Shown: positions 17,409-26,112 of the stretch, one piece after another
How the letters are laid out: every line of letters starts with the position of its first letter
Numbering within the stretch: the first letter of the stretch is position 1
From: Methanomicrobia archaeon
GTDB lineage: Archaea > Methanobacteriota_B > Thermococci > Methanofastidiosales > NM3
Assembly (NCBI GenBank): GCA_030603445.1
Contig: JAUVXU010000003.1
Coordinates: 67,739 to 131,738 of the forward strand
Direction: 5' to 3'
Length of the DNA: 64,000 nucleotides
Notes under the pieces: model-generated
What the model saw: only the letters and a program-made list of their open reading frames with translations
Told to the model about the DNA's origin: nothing
Databases searched by the model: none
Position numbers and translations under genes: made by a program

Positions 17409-19034
17409 TTATCTAAATGCATCTTTAAATTTTGTTGCTTGTGCCATTTTAATCTGGGCTGATGTTGTTTTATGCCCTCCTTCTACAAATAATGATATCA
17501 GGGCCCGGACAGCTTCTTTGTTGTCCCCTCTATTAAGGGAAGTAGTCAAAAGCGTTGAGGATGAAATACACATTAACGCATTATCACTAGACAAGGCCAC
17601 AAGAATGGGGCATGACCCCTCCTCATGTAAAATTTCTCCATCCACACTTAGTGTCTGTGCAGTGGGTGAAGCGCGTAGAAATGCCATTCCATCGGAAACT
17701 TCAAGTGCACATCCGTATGCAAAATGAATCTCTGTGACAGTTTCGGGAAAGACGCAAGGCCCAAATACCGTGATTAGAGGATAGTAGTGTTTTCCTGTGT
17801 TATGTTCGTAATCAACTACCTCGCTGTTAGTGAATCTGATGCCATGCTGTTCTGATATGGGGTTGATAAAGTCTGGAAATAGATATTTGTAGTATTGCCC
17901 AGAAAGCAGCAACTTTCCGCCATTTTGCATAAAACATTCAAGCGTTGTTACCTCTGCATCAGAGAATGCGCGTTGTGGATTTGGTATGATTACCAAACAC
18001 GCATCGGAAATGACATCTTTTGTTATCTCCCCGCTACTGCATACTGTTACTGAAAAAGACATTTCTTCGAGAAGGTCAAGCAGCTGCACTGCTTTAACAT
18101 GATCATAATACTGTAACATGTTGTCACAAAAAACTACTTTGGGCTTTTGTGTTCCCACATCATTTTTTGAATTGTTCGTAAGATGTTCACAAATCACGAC
18201 TTGTTCTTGTGAAAGGGCTATGAAATGCTTCGCACGCAAAAAATCACCAGATTGCACCCTATACAACGCACGTTGGTACGCATCTAAAGCCAACGCCATA
18301 TGCGTGGCATAAGAATTTATCACATTAGCGTTCGTATTGTGTGGAAAACTGTACAAGGCCACATCCTGTATAGATTGTTCCAACTGCCCCATCATCATGG
18401 CAGCTTGGAAGGAGAAAACCTTCATGATGGCATAAAAAGGAACAGCTGCAAGCGTCTCTGAAATATTTTGATAACAGCTGTTTTGTGCGCCTGGCGTCCC
18501 ACAATCCCCATCACCATATGTAACAGTGCTTTCGTGCCAATGACAACCTCTTGAATTATCCTTTGTAGGATTGATAAGTTCAATAGAGCACCCATTAGGT
18601 ATCTCAAAAGAATGTATCCCCGAGTACTCCACAACATCTACTAAAATCCCCTCATTGTTATAAATAAACAGAGCATCACCGTTGTTTGAAAGATACATCC
18701 CGCTATAAACGTAATCTATCTCAACACCGCCATTCAAACTATTGTCCCCATTCCTTCCAAACACAAAATAATCGTTTGCAGGAACTATAGCCCCGTTAAT
18801 AGTGAACGAGTCGTTGTTTCCATCATTGATGGTCCATCCATCAAGAGACACAGGTGATGCAGAGGAATTGTAAATCTCAAACCATTCCCCCCTAGTATCA
18901 GAGACTGCAGATGGATTTATCATTATTTCATTTATTACTATGATATCTTGAGCCTCTGACGCAATTGGTGGTGTATGCATTCCAAAAAGGCTTAGAATAA
19001 AGGCACAAAGAAGGAACATTTTAAACTTTTTCAT
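17409..19034 (-). CDS. Secreted lamin-tail-domain protein with a C-terminal GATase-like/DUF4350-like domain
   Basis: 541 residues. A Sec signal peptide (MKKFKMFLLCAFILSLFG...IASEAQ) is followed by a lamin-tail domain (IVINEIMINPSAVSDTRGEWFEIYNSSASPVSLDGW, residues ~30-140), a fold common in extracellular archaeal and bacterial proteins. A helical stretch (NANVINSYATHMALALDAYQRAL) comes next. The last ~230 residues look like a flavodoxin/GATase-like fold (VVFCDNMLQYYDHVKAVQLLDLLEEM; CLVIIPNPQRAFSDAEVTTLECFMQNGGKLLLSG), as in DUF4350 proteins. The start is MKKFKM, about 35 nt after the TATA box TTGTATAAATC on this strand. Divergent from the phospholipase-like gene. Role unknown; a surface-adhesion or envelope part is only plausible. 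Confidence 0.75.
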   Translation of the reverse strand: MKKFKMFLLCAFILSLFGMHTPPIASEAQDIIVINEIMINPSAVSDTRGEWFEIYNSSASPVSLDGWTINDGNNDSFTINGAIVPANDYFVFGRNGDNSLNGGVEIDYVYSGMYLSNNGDALFIYNNEGILVDVVEYSGIHSFEIPNGCSIELINPTKDNSRGCHWHESTVTYGDGDCGTPGAQNSCYQNISETLAAVPFYAIMKVFSFQAAMMMGQLEQSIQDVALYSFPHNTNANVINSYATHMALALDAYQRALYRVQSGDFLRAKHFIALSQEQVVICEHLTNNSKNDVGTQKPKVVFCDNMLQYYDHVKAVQLLDLLEEMSFSVTVCSSGEITKDVISDACLVIIPNPQRAFSDAEVTTLECFMQNGGKLLLSGQYYKYLFPDFINPISEQHGIRFTNSEVVDYEHNTGKHYYPLITVFGPCVFPETVTEIHFAYGCALEVSDGMAFLRASPTAQTLSVDGEILHEEGSCPILVALSSDNALMCISSSTLLTTSLNRGDNKEAVRALISLFVEGGHKTTSAQIKMAQATKFKDAFR

Positions 19035-19166
19035 GTTATTACCGCATCTAGCTGGATTTACCATGATTTATACAATATCTAAAAGAAATAATCTAATTTT
19101 GTAAGAGCAATTGTTATAATGCACCAATACGGCAATGTTAATATATGTAATACCCCTATTGTGGTT

Positions 19167-19943
19167 ATGAAAATTACGCCAACAGGGATTCTTATTTTGT
19201 TGCTTTTGTTATCCTTACCTACTGCTGCAGCGTGGGGGGGAGAGACGCATAAGGTCGTGACAGGCGCATCTATACATCTGTTATGTGGGGAAGAATACGA
19301 ATTTTACTCCCAATACGCAAGTGAGATAGTGCGCTTTTCCACATTGCCTGATGAATGGAGAAATGCCAACGATCCCAGAGGCGATATAATTTACCATCTT
19401 TCATATGCCACAGGTTATGGAAAAGCGCCAGAAGCCGTTGAAGAATGGTATGCCAAACTAGTGAACCATCTTAGGGAAGAAAAGTACCATGCCGCGGCAA
19501 TGGATGCAGGTGTAGTGAGCCATTATCTTGGAGATTCCTTATGTGCACTTCATACGGACAGCTATGTGGATGTGCATGGGCCTATAGAGAGATACGTAAA
19601 TGATACAATATCACAATACACAGTGCAGCCCTACTCTCCAAAATACATAGAGGACATCAAAACATATGTAGTAGAGGCCTCACTTAATGTGCATGATTAC
19701 TACGCCCCCATGGTAGAGATAGGAGAAAATGAAACCTGGGTAGAATTGCAAATAGTAGTAGATCCCCAACTCCAGATGTATGCACAAATATATGCCGATT
19801 TGCTTCACTCCGCTTACATTGATGCTCTTGAAGATCCAGATGCAAAAGACCAAACGGCACGAGAAGATAACACCCAACTTATATATGCACTAATTGTTTC
19901 AGGGATTTTAATTATGGTGACAATATACTTAAAGAAACGTTAG
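19167..19943 (+). CDS. Membrane-anchored zinc-dependent phospholipase C / S1-P1 nuclease-like protein
   Basis: 258 residues. The signal peptide MKITPTGILILLLLLSLPTAAA leaves a mature N-terminal Trp (W-GGETHK). In the zinc phospholipase C / S1-P1 nuclease superfamily the terminal Trp and a nearby His bind zinc, so this start and cleavage site make chemical sense. Further ligands are probable in DIIYHLSYATGYG and VVSHYLGDSLCALHTDSY, the last similar to the family HxxxD...H pattern. A C-terminal helix (LIYALIVSGILIMVTIYLKKR) anchors it with the catalytic domain outside. TATA at 19138-19147 implies a leaderless ATG. Substrate (lipid or nucleic acid) cannot be told from sequence. Confidence 0.78.
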   Translation: MKITPTGILILLLLLSLPTAAAWGGETHKVVTGASIHLLCGEEYEFYSQYASEIVRFSTLPDEWRNANDPRGDIIYHLSYATGYGKAPEAVEEWYAKLVNHLREEKYHAAAMDAGVVSHYLGDSLCALHTDSYVDVHGPIERYVNDTISQYTVQPYSPKYIEDIKTYVVEASLNVHDYYAPMVEIGENETWVELQIVVDPQLQMYAQIYADLLHSAYIDALEDPDAKDQTAREDNTQLIYALIVSGILIMVTIYLKKR

Positions 19944-20289
19944 GATGAGAGTGGATCCTATTTAGAAGTATAACAAAAGATTCTATTTCTGCTTCCACAG
20001 AGGATTTACGCGAATCGATAGTCTTTCCATACAACCCTTCTGCAAGTATATCTATCATCTCTTCAGTAGAAAAAAGTACATTCCACGCTTTGGCGATTAT
20101 TGATTCTACAAAATCACCCTTCTGGTGTTTATCGGTGCGTGGCGGCGACTTAATATTGGAGGTGTTCAAAGCCTGCATAAGTACATGATTTGACACCTTT
20201 ACCCCATCGTAGGAAGCGGTGGCCTTTAGCTTTGCTGCAGAAAAAAGAAAGTTTACCAAAACGTCTCCAAACTTTGAAATATCTGACAT
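19912..20289 (-). CDS. Archaeal ribonuclease III-like family protein
   Basis: A 125-residue protein of the short archaeal RNase III-like family. The family pattern is visible: FGDVLVNFLFSAAKL, GVKVSNHVLMQALNTSNI, RTDKHQKGDFVESIIAKAWNVLF. The last has the acidic GDxxE motif that supplies metal ligands in RNase III. No double-stranded RNA-binding domain is present. The gene heads downstream of rpo11-csl4 on the same strand (the rpo11 stop is 6 nt upstream of this start), so it probably belongs to that RNA-processing operon. Its 3' end overlaps the opposite-strand phospholipase-like gene by 32 bp. Nuclease activity is inferred. Confidence 0.75.
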   Translation of the reverse strand: MSDISKFGDVLVNFLFSAAKLKATASYDGVKVSNHVLMQALNTSNIKSPPRTDKHQKGDFVESIIAKAWNVLFSTEEMIDILAEGLYGKTIDSRKSSVEAEIESFVILLNRIHSHPNVSLSILSP

Positions 20290-20295
20290 ATGTGT

Positions 20296-20565
20296 TCAAA
20301 TCGTCTTTTTTATAGATTCGATCCCTTCAAGCAATATTTTATTGGCATCTGCTATTGCTTGTCGGGGTGTTTTTGTCCCATCGGTCTTGATTTTCACTCT
20401 TGGTTTCTCATGATCAAGTAGTGGGTGTGCTACATTATAGGCGGCAAATATAACATGCTCATCCTTTTGTAGATAGCTACGCAACAAGTTGGCATAAGTA
20501 TGGTTCTCGCCAATGAGCAATAACTCCATCTCTTTCTCATCTTCACTAATTATGTCAATTTTCAT
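20296..20565 (-). CDS. rpo11: DNA-directed RNA polymerase subunit Rpo11 (RpoL)
   Basis: 89 residues, the archaeal counterpart of Rpb11, which pairs with Rpo3 to nucleate polymerase assembly. Typical sequence: a GENHTYANLLRSYL helix after the first strands, AAYNVAHPLL, and VKIKTDGTKTPRQAIADA before the C-terminal helix. The start MKIDII is chosen over a start three codons earlier because the family begins with this strand. It lies 12 nt downstream of csl4 and upstream of the RNase III-like gene, a conserved archaeal arrangement linking transcription and RNA decay. Confidence 0.95.
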   Translation of the reverse strand: MKIDIISEDEKEMELLLIGENHTYANLLRSYLQKDEHVIFAAYNVAHPLLDHEKPRVKIKTDGTKTPRQAIADANKILLEGIESIKKTI

Positions 20566-20577
20566 AAAAAGCACTTC

Positions 20578-21162
20578 TTAAAGATTCCCTTTTCCATAAT
20601 CCTGTGACATGTTGCGTGACTCTATGCTGCCGCATTTGGGGCATTCTACCTTGCCATCCTTCTTTTTCATGGATGTCCTGCACTTGGTGCACAAAGCCAA
20701 TATAACACCCATATCGTCCCCAATTGTTGAGAGCTCGACAGGAGATTTTCTTCCGTCACGTACGCGAGCACGGACCAAATCCCCAATTCTAAACTCGTTT
20801 TGCAAGTTTGTTACATAATGCTTACTGGCCTGAGAGATGTATATCCTGCCCTTCGGGGACATTGTAAGAGACCTGTCCTCATGGCCGCACTTGGCAATTA
20901 GGTCTACAAGCGCCATCTGGGACCTTAGGTCAACTATCTCACAAATTACCGGATCACCTTCTACAAGCACAGGGGGAACGTTGCTCTTGGCCTCGACAGA
21001 AGCCTTTCTCTTGTTCATGTCTAAATCCACAACTCCTGCCACATTAGAATAAATTATGCCTTCATCCTCGTATGTGCCTTCTCCTGGCATGAACACTTCA
21101 CCCACGCCCAAAACATCTCCTGGAATAACAAAATCTCCTGATTTTAATCCTTCATCTTTCAT
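20578..21162 (-). CDS. csl4: Exosome cap subunit Csl4
   Basis: 194 residues. The archaeal exosome cap protein binds RNA and recruits DnaG. N-terminal beta domain: GDFVIPGDVLGVGEVFMPGEGTYEDEG. The S1 RNA-binding domain spans about residues 65-145 (GRIYISQASKHYVTNLQNEFRIGDLVRARV). The C-terminal zinc ribbon has CTKC and CPKC pairs. All three known domains are present and the length is normal. It lies in a dph2-csl4-rpo11-RNase III-like run on one strand with short spacers, as in many euryarchaea. Confidence 0.96.
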   Translation of the reverse strand: MKDEGLKSGDFVIPGDVLGVGEVFMPGEGTYEDEGIIYSNVAGVVDLDMNKRKASVEAKSNVPPVLVEGDPVICEIVDLRSQMALVDLIAKCGHEDRSLTMSPKGRIYISQASKHYVTNLQNEFRIGDLVRARVRDGRKSPVELSTIGDDMGVILALCTKCRTSMKKKDGKVECPKCGSIESRNMSQDYGKGNL

Positions 21163-21204
21163 CGTGTCATCTCCATTTCTTACAATAGTACTAATATCAT
21201 TCTT

Positions 21205-22188
21205 TTAAAGTTTATGTATCTCATCAAATAAATAATCTCCATTATTAAACATAAGTTCCGCTTCTGCCACTGTCAGAACGGGTTTATCAAATGTATCCTT
21301 ATCATCTATAGCAATCCTCGGGCATGCCGCAACAACATATGCATCAAAATCGAAATCACAAATAAGTGCACTAGTTACTTCTCTCACAAAGATAAGTTGG
21401 CATTTCTTGCCATTTTCCTTTAAAAGCTTTTTTATTGCAAGTGCCTCATTTAGCCTGTATTGTCCTCTTTTTGTAGAGACGATTACTCCAAACGAATGTT
21501 TTTCTTTTGCATTTTCTATAGCTGCATAGCGGCTCAATATTATCTTTCTCTTGATATCATCAATATTCTCACACTGCATGGAATATGGATCGCAGCAAAA
21601 TACTTTCTTTCTTGTTGCCAAGGACACGCCCATGGAATGAAAGAAACCTGTCCCAAGGAATATGTAGAAGTCTGCATTGGCAACGTGTGCTGTTTCAAAT
21701 GAACAGCCAAGGATCTGCCCAGGATAACTTACACGCAACATAGGGCTTCCAATGTTAACGTGCATCTCTTTTGATTCTAAATATCCCCTAACATCATCTA
21801 GCTTGTGGATATGCTGCACAGTGGTAAGAAGGCCAACAACTTTTCCGCTTTCTTTAAACATTTCAAAATGTTCCCTAACAACAGGGATAAGATCAACATC
21901 GTCACGCACGCACCAATAAATCACAGGCAATGCAGAATCTTTTAACATTGGTGAATGCCCAAAATGCACAAGCAAATCAGCGCCCGCGTTATGCATTTCC
22001 TCATCTGCAATATCACATGCCCCATAACTTGGGTCGCCCGAAAAGATCACATCATGCCCCCTGCTCTCAAAGAAATTTGCTATTTTTTGAGCCTTTCTTC
22101 GAAGCCCTGCTGGAAGCTGTATGCCTATAACGCGAGGATTGTAATTGCATACTTGCTTGTATAGTTCTTCTAATCCAAGTTGTAACAT
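21205..22188 (-). CDS. dph2: Diphthamide synthase Dph2 (2-(3-amino-3-carboxypropyl)histidine synthase)
   Basis: 327 residues. The archaeal homodimer Dph2 uses a [4Fe-4S] cluster and SAM to modify the diphthamide histidine of elongation factor 2. The three cluster cysteines typical of the family are visible, one per repeat domain: SYGACDIADEE, QILGCSFETA and VVAACPRIAIDD. The N-terminus reads LQLPAGLRRKAQ as IQLPAGLRRKAQ, which is canonical. The start is the ATG of MLQLGL; a GTG two codons upstream is possible. It lies just upstream of csl4 on the same strand. Confidence 0.96.
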   Translation of the reverse strand: MLQLGLEELYKQVCNYNPRVIGIQLPAGLRRKAQKIANFFESRGHDVIFSGDPSYGACDIADEEMHNAGADLLVHFGHSPMLKDSALPVIYWCVRDDVDLIPVVREHFEMFKESGKVVGLLTTVQHIHKLDDVRGYLESKEMHVNIGSPMLRVSYPGQILGCSFETAHVANADFYIFLGTGFFHSMGVSLATRKKVFCCDPYSMQCENIDDIKRKIILSRYAAIENAKEKHSFGVIVSTKRGQYRLNEALAIKKLLKENGKKCQLIFVREVTSALICDFDFDAYVVAACPRIAIDDKDTFDKPVLTVAEAELMFNNGDYLFDEIHKL

Positions 22189-22282
22189 GCACACATCACT
22201 TATCCTAAGGTCAGAAGCGCCCTATATAAAATTAAGTCTTATAATATTAAGAAAATAAGGAAAAAATAAAGGAAAATAAAAA

Positions 22283-23668
22283 TTAGTATGAAAGCTTGCG
22301 CTTTACGAACTCCCCCCAATCTGTAGTTCCTGTAAATTCTCCATTCTGGGCGATAATGGCCCCTTTGGAAATGGTAACTACTGGTTTTCCAGTAACGGCA
22401 AATCCCTCGTAGGGTGTGTAGTCGATATTCATATGAAGTTTATCTATGCTCATCGTCCACTTTGCATTCGGGTCGTATATGACCATATCCGCATCCTTTC
22501 CAACGGCGATGCTGCCTTTGTTTTGCATTCCAAAAATGCGCGCTGGGTTTGTTGAAAGTACTCTGACCAAGTCATTTACTGTTATACGCTTCTTTGCAAC
22601 GCCTTCTGAATACAGCATCATAAGCGATGTCTCTATTCCTGGCGCCCCATTCGGTATTTTCTTATAGTCGCTCTCCCCGCCTAGCATTCGTTTCTCGTGC
22701 CCAAAGTTGAAAGGGCAATGATCTGTGGATACTATCTGAACATAGTTGTACTTAAGGCCAGACCAGAGTGCCTGTTGGTCCTCTTTTGTACGTAATGGAG
22801 GGGACATGACATATTTTGCCCCGTTCCAGTCCGGTTCCTTGTAATTATTGGATGAGAGCAGCAGGTACTGGGGGCATGTTTCGCACATTATGTTGTTACC
22901 TTGAGACCTAGTCTGCTTGATGGCATCGAGTCCGAGTTTTGTAGAAAGATGCACAAAGTAAATACGCGATCCCATAAGATTGGTAAGTGTTATCAGGCGC
23001 TGGACTGCCTCAAGCTCAGCTTCCGGTGGACGCGAGAGGGCATGGTGCAGGGGATCTAGCTTTCCTTCCTTATCGAACTTCTTGTTCATAAACTGTATAA
23101 CATCGTTGTTCTCGGCATGGACCTGGACTAATCCTTTATGATCCCGAGTCACCTCTAAAAGTTGGAGCATTGTCTCGTCTTGTACTTCCCAGGCCCCATA
23201 CGTAGTAAATACCTTGAATGAAGGAATGCCTTCTTTTATGAGGGATGGAATCTCGGCTATTGTGGCATCTCCCCATTGTGTTATCCCTGGATGCAATGAG
23301 AAGTCTATCGCAACGCCTTGGTCATATGCCATTTTCTTCTTGCGCTCTATTGCCTCGCGCAATGTCTCCCCTTCAGCCTGTATATCAAAATCAATAATAG
23401 AAGTTATACCTCCACAAGCTGCAGCTATAGTGCCGGACTTGTAATCGTCAGTAGAGAACGCGCCCATAAATGGCATATGCAAGTGCGTATGTACATCTAT
23501 CATTCCTGGAAACACATACTTTCCCTTAGCGTTGATTATCTTGTCTGCAGGGTCGTCTATAGACTTTGCAATCTTCACTATCTTTTTATCTTTTACACCT
23601 ATATCGGCAGTATATGTATCCGATTCTGTGACAATTTTTCCATTTTTCACAATCAAATCCATTTTCAT
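22283..23668 (-). CDS. Dihydropyrimidinase / hydantoinase family amidohydrolase
   Basis: 461 residues of the cyclic amidohydrolase superfamily. Metal ligands are in place: H60 and H62 in DVHTHLH, the carboxylated lysine in PSFKVFTTYG (~152), His in VHAENND and VHLSTK, and the catalytic Asp in VSTDHCPFNFGHEKR. The FNFGHEKR and PNGAPGIETS segments point to the dihydropyrimidinase/D-hydantoinase branch rather than dihydroorotase. It would open dihydropyrimidine or hydantoin rings. No other pyrimidine-catabolism gene is adjacent, so the physiological substrate is open. ATG follows GGGAGG by about 5 nt, a strong site compared with most genes here. Confidence 0.9.
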   Translation of the reverse strand: MKMDLIVKNGKIVTESDTYTADIGVKDKKIVKIAKSIDDPADKIINAKGKYVFPGMIDVHTHLHMPFMGAFSTDDYKSGTIAAACGGITSIIDFDIQAEGETLREAIERKKKMAYDQGVAIDFSLHPGITQWGDATIAEIPSLIKEGIPSFKVFTTYGAWEVQDETMLQLLEVTRDHKGLVQVHAENNDVIQFMNKKFDKEGKLDPLHHALSRPPEAELEAVQRLITLTNLMGSRIYFVHLSTKLGLDAIKQTRSQGNNIMCETCPQYLLLSSNNYKEPDWNGAKYVMSPPLRTKEDQQALWSGLKYNYVQIVSTDHCPFNFGHEKRMLGGESDYKKIPNGAPGIETSLMMLYSEGVAKKRITVNDLVRVLSTNPARIFGMQNKGSIAVGKDADMVIYDPNAKWTMSIDKLHMNIDYTPYEGFAVTGKPVVTISKGAIIAQNGEFTGTTDWGEFVKRKLSY

Positions 23669-23943
23669 AAATACCTCCCACCTGAAAAAAAGATTTCATA
23701 AAATATAAGATGTTACAAACATATAAATATTTCTTAAATGAACTGCCTCTAAAAAATAGATAATAAATTTCTGCACCATTGTGCATCCATTGTATAACTC
23801 TTCAAACATTGCTTACCCCCATATCATGCTGTTTAGCACACACAATAATCCATTATTAATAGCGTTCTTATTTTGACATAACATAACACGAGAAAAAGGA
23901 GATATCAGAAATAAATAAAAGCATTCTATGCACACACATTGTT

Positions 23944-24261
23944 ATGAAAGAGCTATCTATGCAAAAATACGATGCCATTAATAACTTGGGTTTTTATCTT
24001 GACAATGAAAACATGGATGAGGCCATGAAGTTCATGCTAACGACCAATCAAGAAGTAAACTTAAGAACAGGAGATAATTACACCATTAAGCGCGTGGCGG
24101 GGGAGGACGGTTCTATATTCTTTGAAGGAAGTGAGGTTGGAAAGCTAGCAAGCATCTACACAACTGCCCCCGACATTATTATTATAAAAATAGCCACCAA
24201 GATTAAAGGCAAGGACAATACCAAGATAATCACGTGGAAGCTTACAAGAGATGCCAAGTAA
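23944..24261 (+). CDS. Hypothetical protein, 105 aa
   Basis: I do not recognise this protein. It has no signal peptide or membrane segment. The sequence alternates helix-like (MQKYDAINNLGFYLDNENMDEAMKFML) and strand-like stretches (SIFFEGSEVGKLASIY, DIIIIKIATKIKG), which suggests a small alpha/beta domain. A TATA-like AAATAAATAAAAG lies about 30 nt upstream of the ATG, so it is probably transcribed alone and leaderless. It faces the 3' end of the opposite-strand acdB. Codon use is like its neighbours. Confidence 0.6.
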   Translation: MKELSMQKYDAINNLGFYLDNENMDEAMKFMLTTNQEVNLRTGDNYTIKRVAGEDGSIFFEGSEVGKLASIYTTAPDIIIIKIATKIKGKDNTKIITWKLTRDAK

Positions 24262-24281
24262 CATATGACTCAAAAATTAAA

Positions 24282-24962
24282 CTACAATATTATTCGTGCG
24301 TCAACAATAGATATACCCTTCTCGTAGACGAATATGGGGTTTAGGTCAAGTTCTTTTATCTCAGGGATGTCATCGCAAAGATGTGATACTTTAAGTATCA
24401 TATCCACAAGCGCCCCTACATCTTTTGGTTTCTCTCCCCTTATACCGCGAAGGATTGGGTACGCTTTTATCTCCCTTATCATATCTTCTGCATCCTTTTT
24501 TTCCAGTGGTGTCACGCGAAATGATACGTCCTTGAACACTTCCACAAAAATTCCACCTAACCCAAACATTATGACCGGTCCGAACTGTGGATCTTTTGTC
24601 ATCCCAACTATGACCTCAACGCCTTGTTTAGCCATGGGCGACACTAAAGCGCCTATAAGTTTAGCATCCTCTTTATAATTGCGTGCATTTTTCATAAGCT
24701 TGTAAAAAGCGGACCTGGCCTCTGCAGAATTTTTTATGTTAAGGAGCACTCCTCCTGCATCGCTCTTGTGCAGGATATCTGGAGACAATATCTTCATCAC
24801 CACAGGATATCCGAGTTCCTTTGCATAACTAGCGGCCTCATCATCCGTCTTCGCCACCCTATACAGCGGAACGTCAATACCATATAACCTTAATACCTCT
24901 TTTGCTTCTGATTCCAGAAGCGAACGGCCATCATCTGCGGCTTTTTGTATAATAGAAAGCAT
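24282..24962 (-). CDS. acdB: ADP-forming acyl-CoA synthetase, beta subunit (ATP-grasp)
   Basis: 226 residues, the usual size of the separate beta subunit. In peptide-fermenting archaea this enzyme converts acyl-CoA, ADP and phosphate to acid, CoA and ATP. ATP-grasp features: GYPVVMKILSPDILHKSDAGGV (which includes the phosphorylated-histidine-proximal SPDILHKSD motif), VIVGMTKDPQFGPVIMFGLGG, and ELDLNPIFVYEKGISIVDARI at the end. No alpha subunit (CoA-ligase) gene lies in the window, so it must pair with a product encoded elsewhere or be part of a split locus. It has its own promoter region on the minus strand. Confidence 0.92.
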   Translation of the reverse strand: MLSIIQKAADDGRSLLESEAKEVLRLYGIDVPLYRVAKTDDEAASYAKELGYPVVMKILSPDILHKSDAGGVLLNIKNSAEARSAFYKLMKNARNYKEDAKLIGALVSPMAKQGVEVIVGMTKDPQFGPVIMFGLGGIFVEVFKDVSFRVTPLEKKDAEDMIREIKAYPILRGIRGEKPKDVGALVDMILKVSHLCDDIPEIKELDLNPIFVYEKGISIVDARIIL

Positions 24963-25042
24963 ACATTCCCCCCTTAATCCTAAAAAGAATATGCAAGAGG
25001 ATAATATAAATTATTGCCCATTATTAGAATAAAAGAATATTA

Positions 25043-25066
25043 ATAGAGTGAAAAAAATCACTCTAT
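25043..25066 (-). terminator. Hairpin over the rps8e stop codon
   Basis: ATAGAGTGA and TCACTCTAT form perfect 9-bp arms with a 6-nt homopolymer loop (T6 in the transcript). The rps8e TGA is the last codon of the first arm. It is the same stem as at the leuS end. Terminator or 3'-end stability function is inferred. Confidence 0.5.
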
Positions 25067-25432
25067 AAGAACAGCGTTTAGAACGCCATCCTGGCTAGGG
25101 CGGGATGTAATACGTACCTTTCCGACGTCTGTATCTACAACAGCCCCTTTAGTAAGAACATTTCGTCGCACATAGTGAATATTAGCTGGATTTTCCACTA
25201 CATTGATTATTTTTGCACGTTTTGTTCCTTGTTGAGTATTTACATTGACAAACTCGGAAGATTTAAGTTTTATCTTCATGTGTCCGCCACATGTCCTCAT
25301 TACTTTCTTCTTATAATCTCCAATTTTTGGCTCGATGAACTCACTGCCCATCTCCCTCTTTCTCTTTCCTTTAGCACGCCTCAGTAGTCCGCCAGTGCTC
25401 TTTCGTTTTGATATTCCTTGCCAAAAACCCAT
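25058..25432 (-). CDS. rps8e: Ribosomal protein S8e
   Basis: 124 residues, normal for archaeal S8e. The start MGFWQGISKRKSTGG is diagnostic (family pattern WQGxSxRKxTGG), followed by RAKGKRKREMGSEF and the closing SRPSQDGVLNAVLIE. A longer in-frame extension upstream has no ribosomal similarity and was discarded; GGTG lies a few nt before the chosen ATG. The 5' side is divergent from the RsmC-like methyltransferase gene. Confidence 0.96.
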   Translation of the reverse strand: MGFWQGISKRKSTGGLLRRAKGKRKREMGSEFIEPKIGDYKKKVMRTCGGHMKIKLKSSEFVNVNTQQGTKRAKIINVVENPANIHYVRRNVLTKGAVVDTDVGKVRITSRPSQDGVLNAVLIE

Positions 25433-25518
25433 AAATAACACCTGAATAATATACGTAAATGATACTTGATTAGGTGAATGTCCCAACGTTTAAAAAGCTT
25501 TCTATAGAAGTTGGATTA

Positions 25519-26112
25519 ATGGAACATTACTTCTCACGCCGCCAGAACGTAGAACACGACATTGTTGAAGTGATTATCACTTTTGATATGCACAGGTTCA
25601 CATTCAAGACAGATTCAGGTGTTTTCTCAAAAGGAAAACTTGACAAAGGCACGCACCTCCTGCTAACTGCCATTCCAAAGATGGGGTCCGGGAAGATTTT
25701 GGATATAGGTTGTGGTTGGGGTGCAATTGGGATCATTTTAGGAAAATCCAATCCAGATGCTTTTGTTCATTTATCAGATGTCAATAAACGTGCCCTATCA
25801 CTTGCTAAACAAAATGCAAAACAAAACGAGGTAAAAATAACCCTCCATAATAGCGACATATTTGACTTCATAGAAGACACCTTTGACCTTATAGCTACGA
25901 ATCCCCCTATTCGTGCAGGAAAAAAAGTAGTGTATAGCATCGTAGAACAAAGTTTTGCACACCTCAACAAAAACGGTTCGTTCTATGCTGTTGTGCGAAC
26001 CAAGCAAGGCGCAAAGAGCTTTGGAAAAGAAGTAGAAAGCGTCTTTGGGAATGTAGAGATAGTTGCACGAAGCGGTGGCTACAAAGTATTCAAGGCGGTG
26101 AAAGTGTGTTAG
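25519..26112 (+). CDS. RsmC-like class I SAM-dependent methyltransferase
   Basis: 197 residues. The archaeal group begins MEHYFS, as here. An N-terminal beta hairpin (FTFKTDSGVFSKGKLDKGTHLLL) is followed by SAM motif I (ILDIGCGWGAIGI), an acidic ribose-binding LSDVNKRAL, and the catalytic NPPIRAG in motif IV, typical of RsmC-type N2-guanine rRNA methyltransferases. A TATA box GTTTAAAAAG (25488-25497) about 26 nt upstream selects this ATG. The downstream trm5 GTG start overlaps the stop by 7 nt, so both RNA methyltransferases are translationally coupled. Target nucleotide unproven. Confidence 0.88.
   Translation: MEHYFSRRQNVEHDIVEVIITFDMHRFTFKTDSGVFSKGKLDKGTHLLLTAIPKMGSGKILDIGCGWGAIGIILGKSNPDAFVHLSDVNKRALSLAKQNAKQNEVKITLHNSDIFDFIEDTFDLIATNPPIRAGKKVVYSIVEQSFAHLNKNGSFYAVVRTKQGAKSFGKEVESVFGNVEIVARSGGYKVFKAVKVC

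Noticed and set aside
17351-17464. 38-codon plus-strand frame at the end of the lamin-tail gene
   Set aside because: A TATA-like stretch lies upstream, but the product is a short hydrophobic/Cys frame antisense to a real gene with no ribosome site.
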